This document shows positions 31,794-34,412 of a DNA stretch of 34,412 nucleotides, piece by piece. The notes under the pieces were generated by a model. The model was not told the origin of the DNA and made no database searches. It saw only the letters and a program-made list of their open reading frames with translations. Source of the DNA: Pseudomonas sp. R5(2019). GTDB lineage: Bacteria; Pseudomonadota; Gammaproteobacteria; Pseudomonadales; Pseudomonadaceae. The position numbers and the translations under genes were made by a program. Position 1 is the first letter of the stretch. Each line of letters begins with the position of its first letter. The stretch spans positions 1 to 34,412 of the forward strand of contig NZ_JAAAMT010000054.1 of assembly GCF_009905435.1 (NCBI RefSeq), given 5' to 3'.

Positions 31794-33149
31794 TCAGCGC
31801 TGAACGCGGCCCGGGCGCGCCAGGGCGATGTCCACCATCTGCGGTGCCAGCCCCAGGTAATTGGCGGGGTCGGTCAGGCGCTTGAGTTCCTCGATGTCCA
31901 GCTTCGCGGTGGCCTCACCCTGGGCCAGCAGCGCCTCAAGCAGGCTGGTGCCTTGATCGTTGGCCATTCGGCAGGCGGCGTAGACCACATCATGGGCGAT
32001 CTGGCGCCCCAGCGCGGGGGCCAGGCCCATCATCACGGCTTCGGCGACGATCAGGCCCTGGGTCATGTCGAGGTTCCTGCGCATACGCTCAGTCCGTACT
32101 TCCAGGCCAGCCAGCATGAACTTGGCCTGTTCCAGTGACGCCGCGCTCAACGCAAAGGCTTCGGGGATCGCGATCCATTCGGCCTGCCAGGGACCGGTCG
32201 AGCGCTCGAAGTCCTGGATCATCGCATCCAGCATCAAGCCGGCCTGTTGGCGCACGCCTTTGGCGGCGGCGTACATCAGCTCGCAAGAAATCGGGTTGCG
32301 CTTTTGCGGCATGGTGCTGCTGGCGCCGCGGCCTTTGACGAAGGGTTCGTACACTTCGCCCAGCTCGCTGGTCATCATCATCATGACATCCAGCGCGATC
32401 TTGCCCAGCGAACCGGTTACCAGCCCAAGAAAGTTCAAGGTCTCGGCCAGCCCGTCGCGGGCAACATGCCAGGTCGCTTGCGGAACGCCCAGCCCCAGCT
32501 CCTGCATCATCGCCTCCTGGACTTCCAGGCCCTTGTCGCCCAGCGATGCCAGGGTGCCGGCCGCACCCGCGAACTGGCCGACTTCCACCCGCGGGCGCAA
32601 TTCAACCAGGCGCTCGGCGTGGCGGTCGAACATGCTCAACCACACGGCGCACTTGTAGCCGAAGGTAATCGGCAAGGCATGTTGCAGGTGGGTACGACCG
32701 GCCATCGGCGTGTCCCGATAACGCAGCGCCAGGTCGGCGAGCAAACCACGAACGACCTGGATGTCGCGCTCGACAATCGCCAGCGCGGCACGCACTTGCA
32801 GCACCACGGCCGTGTCCATGATGTCTTGGGTGGTTGCGCCCCAATGCACGTATCGCCCCGCTTCGCCGCAGATTTTCGACAGCTGCTCAACCAGCGGAAG
32901 GATCGGATAACCAACGATTTCGGTTTCGTGCTGCATCAGCGCCATGTCCAGCGCTTCAAACGAGGACAGGCGGGCGATCTCTTCGGCTGCCTGCGCCGGG
33001 ATCACGCCACAGCGCGCTTCGGCCTTGGCCAGGGCCACTTCGACTTCGATGTAGCGCTCGATCAGGGCTTTGTCGGAGAAGACTCCGCGCATCTGGGCGG
33101 TGCCAAACATATCGCGGAACAGGGAGGAATCGAAAACGGTGGTCGACAT
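31794..33149 (-). CDS. Adenylosuccinate lyase / 3-carboxy-muconate cycloisomerase family enzyme
   Basis: This 451-residue member of the aspartase/fumarase superfamily shows HWGATTQDIMDT (102-113), the catalytic-region HLQHA (H154, H157) and the flexible signature loop GASSTMPQKRNPISCEL (from 275), whose serine is the usual catalytic base. Superfamily members eliminate from, or cyclise, succinyl-type substrates, usually giving fumarate. The sequence resembles PcaB (muconate cycloisomerase) but there are no other protocatechuate genes here. The neighbours are dctA and a divergent GntR regulator, so a lyase acting on an imported dicarboxylate or N-substituted aspartate is a reasonable guess. Start at 33149 was preferred over the open frame to 33203, which crosses the operator region. 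Confidence 0.85.
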   Translation of the reverse strand: MSTTVFDSSLFRDMFGTAQMRGVFSDKALIERYIEVEVALAKAEARCGVIPAQAAEEIARLSSFEALDMALMQHETEIVGYPILPLVEQLSKICGEAGRYVHWGATTQDIMDTAVVLQVRAALAIVERDIQVVRGLLADLALRYRDTPMAGRTHLQHALPITFGYKCAVWLSMFDRHAERLVELRPRVEVGQFAGAAGTLASLGDKGLEVQEAMMQELGLGVPQATWHVARDGLAETLNFLGLVTGSLGKIALDVMMMMTSELGEVYEPFVKGRGASSTMPQKRNPISCELMYAAAKGVRQQAGLMLDAMIQDFERSTGPWQAEWIAIPEAFALSAASLEQAKFMLAGLEVRTERMRRNLDMTQGLIVAEAVMMGLAPALGRQIAHDVVYAACRMANDQGTSLLEALLAQGEATAKLDIEELKRLTDPANYLGLAPQMVDIALARPGRVQR

Positions 33150-33176
33150 GGCGTGATCCTGAAATGTTGTTATTGA

Positions 33177-33205
33177 CCGTACATACTGTTTATGTCCGTA
33201 CATAA
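33177..33205. promoter_or_regulatory. Candidate GntR operator in the lyase/GntR divergent promoter
   Basis: CCGTACATA occurs at 33177-33185 and again at 33196-33204, 19 bases apart. The second copy lies in the palindrome TTATGT-CCGT-ACATAA (33190-33205). It is 28-56 bp upstream of the lyase ATG and about 60-90 bp upstream of the regulator ATG, well placed for joint control. Confidence 0.7.
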
Positions 33206-33264
33206 TTTTTGCCCTGTCGCTGGTACACTGTCAACCGCTATTAAAATCGGGGCTGACAAACGGC

Positions 33265-34011
33265 ATGAACGAGACACGCTACGCAGTCGTGGCAAAGGAT
33301 TTGATGGAAGGCATCGCCAGCGGCCGCTATCCGGTGGGCAGCCTGCTCCCGACCGAATTCGAGCTGTGTGATCTCTATGATGTGAGCCGGCACACCGTGC
33401 GGGCGGCGATCAACCAGCTGCAGACGCAAGGCCTGGTCTCGCGTCGCAAGCGCGTCGGCACCCGGGTGGAATCCGTGACACCCCGAGGCGGCTACTCGCA
33501 CTCGCTGGCCTCGATCTCGGACCTTGCGCACCTGGCCGAAACCCAGATCCGCGATATCCAGGACGTCTATCACTTCGTCGCCGACATTGCGCAGGCCAAG
33601 CGCCTGGGGCTGGTGCCCGGCGAGCATTACTTCTGCGTCTCCAGCATCCGCATCGACCAGCAACATCCCAGCGCCCCGCTGTGCTGGACCGATGTGTATG
33701 CGCAAGACCTCTATGCCGAAGTCATCGAGCTAGCCCGGGAACACCCCGACCAGCTCATTGCGTCGCTGATCGAAGCGCGTTTCGGACGGCACATCGACGT
33801 GGTCGACCAGCAAGTGCGAGCAGTGCTGTTGACACCGGAAATCGCCAGAAAACTCAATGCAGAGCCTGGCTCACCCGGTCTGAAAATCCTTCGCCACTAC
33901 CGCGATGATGACGGTGCACTGATGGTCGCGTCGGAGACCATTCACCCGGATGATCGCTTCACTCTGGTCATTCAGATGAAACGGGAAAAAGGCGGAGGTC
34001 AGTCGTTTTAA
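33265..34011 (+). CDS. GntR family regulator with UTRA effector domain (HutC type)
   Basis: This 248-residue protein has an N-terminal winged helix (VAKDLMEGIASGRYPVGSLLPTEFELCDLYDVSRHTVRAAINQLQTQGLVSRRKRVGTRV, about 8-68). The UTRA ligand-binding domain follows, ending LKILRHYRDDDGALMVASETIHPDDRFTLVIQMKRE, where the late RxYxDxDGxxxxxSExxHPxDRFxY-type pattern is diagnostic. It is divergent from the lyase-dctA pair and is likely to repress it until a substrate-related ligand binds. Its stop overlaps the DUF1289 start by one base. Confidence 0.93.
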   Translation: MNETRYAVVAKDLMEGIASGRYPVGSLLPTEFELCDLYDVSRHTVRAAINQLQTQGLVSRRKRVGTRVESVTPRGGYSHSLASISDLAHLAETQIRDIQDVYHFVADIAQAKRLGLVPGEHYFCVSSIRIDQQHPSAPLCWTDVYAQDLYAEVIELAREHPDQLIASLIEARFGRHIDVVDQQVRAVLLTPEIARKLNAEPGSPGLKILRHYRDDDGALMVASETIHPDDRFTLVIQMKREKGGGQSF

Positions 34012-34193
34012 TGGCCAAGGATATCGACAACCCCTGTATTTCCGTTTGCAAGCTCAGTGGCGATTTGTGCGTGAGCTGCGGTCGCAGCAAGGAAGACATC
34101 AAGAAATGGAAGCGCATGAAGCGCCCGGAGAAGATGGCCGCGGTGCAGCGGGCGAGTGAGCGGTTGAAGGGGTTGAAAAAGAAGAAAGGCTGA
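34011..34193 (+). CDS. DUF1289 family small cysteine protein
   Basis: This 60-residue protein has the DUF1289 signature: NPCISVCKLSGDLCVSCGRSKEDIKKWKRM, with four cysteines (C9, C13, C20, C23) arranged like a metal-binding knuckle, then a Lys-rich tail. Function is unknown for the family as far as I know; metal or Fe-S binding is an inference. The ATG overlaps the GntR stop (TAATG), so translation is coupled to the regulator. Confidence 0.9.
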   Translation: MAKDIDNPCISVCKLSGDLCVSCGRSKEDIKKWKRMKRPEKMAAVQRASERLKGLKKKKG

Positions 34194-34249
34194 ATCTGCG
34201 TTGATACGTGGGTAGGCGTTCACTGGAAAATTTTCGCAGGCAAGCCTCA

Positions 34250-34412
34250 ATGCCAGTCAGTTAAGGAATAGAACGACGCAACCCGTGTAGGAGCGGACCT
34301 GGCCGCGATGGGCTGCGCAGCAGCCCCCGAGGCCGGTGATATCTACGACAAGCCCTGGGAGTGCGGGCGGTTTCGGAATCGCCGGGGCCGCTTCGCAGCC
34401 CATCGCGGCCAG
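34250..34412. repeat. Composite REP palindrome, core inverted, cut by window end
   Basis: It starts with the intact terminal repeat ATGCCAGTCAGTTAAGG (34250-34266) and shares the GAATAGAACGACGCAACCC spacer and the REP arm with 6172-6395. The inner core then matches the reverse complement of the 6172 copy, with one difference seen in about 79 compared bases. The right arm continues beyond the window. Confidence 0.9.

Overview
The window looks like a chromosomal segment of a fluorescent-group Pseudomonas (P. fluorescens / P. putida type). The reasons are high GC with dense, overlapping genes, typical Pseudomonas REP palindromes (the GTAGGAGC...CCGCGATG type) in many intergenic gaps, a DUF3077 protein, and a type II secretion / PhoX / Tat locus arranged like the phosphate-starvation xcp-uxpB-tat-1 locus described in P. 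putida. No rRNA, tRNA, CRISPR, transposase or phage gene is visible.

Layout. (1) 174-3841, minus strand: a four-gene catabolic-looking operon transcribed flavin monooxygenase -> RidA-like -> DUF1028 -> M20 deacetylase. (2) 4059-6074: OsmC, GNAT, SnoaL/NTF2-like and NUDIX single genes. (3) 6100-7900: repeat-rich stretch with a long composite palindrome, a DUF3077 protein whose C-terminus runs into a REP, a secreted glycine-rich protein and a short ORF. (4) 8023-9543: an orphan five-heme cytochrome c. (5) 9544-10655: AT-rich and decayed, with an unrecognised ORF and a truncated FecR fragment. (6) 10656-26451: the centrepiece. An 11-gene, mostly stop-start overlapping operon encodes GspC-J and GspL-N, preceded by a SoxB-like lipoprotein gene. 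A divergent PhoX-family phosphatase (uxpB), a detached gspK and a divergent tatABC operon follow. (7) 26593-28615: an NDH-2-like flavoprotein divergent from an Rrf2 regulator, with a perfect inverted repeat between them. (8) 28921-30276: MATE transporter, next to a decayed solute-binding-protein fragment. (9) 30423-34193: DctA and an adenylosuccinate-lyase-family enzyme, divergent from a GntR/UTRA regulator and a DUF1289 gene.

How the parts work together. In region 6 both candidate substrates (the SoxB-like protein and UxpB) carry a twin-arginine motif plus a lipobox. The likely route is Tat export, lipidation, then release or surface display by the type II system. Pho-box-like direct repeats lie upstream of tatA and of the gsp operon, which fits control by PhoB under phosphate limitation. 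The most novel-looking element there is the SoxB-like protein: it keeps the fold signature but appears to have lost every metal ligand. A second notable structure is a family of TIR-bounded composite palindromes (about 1-151, 6172-6395, 23737-23886 and 34250-end) with interchangeable or inverted cores.
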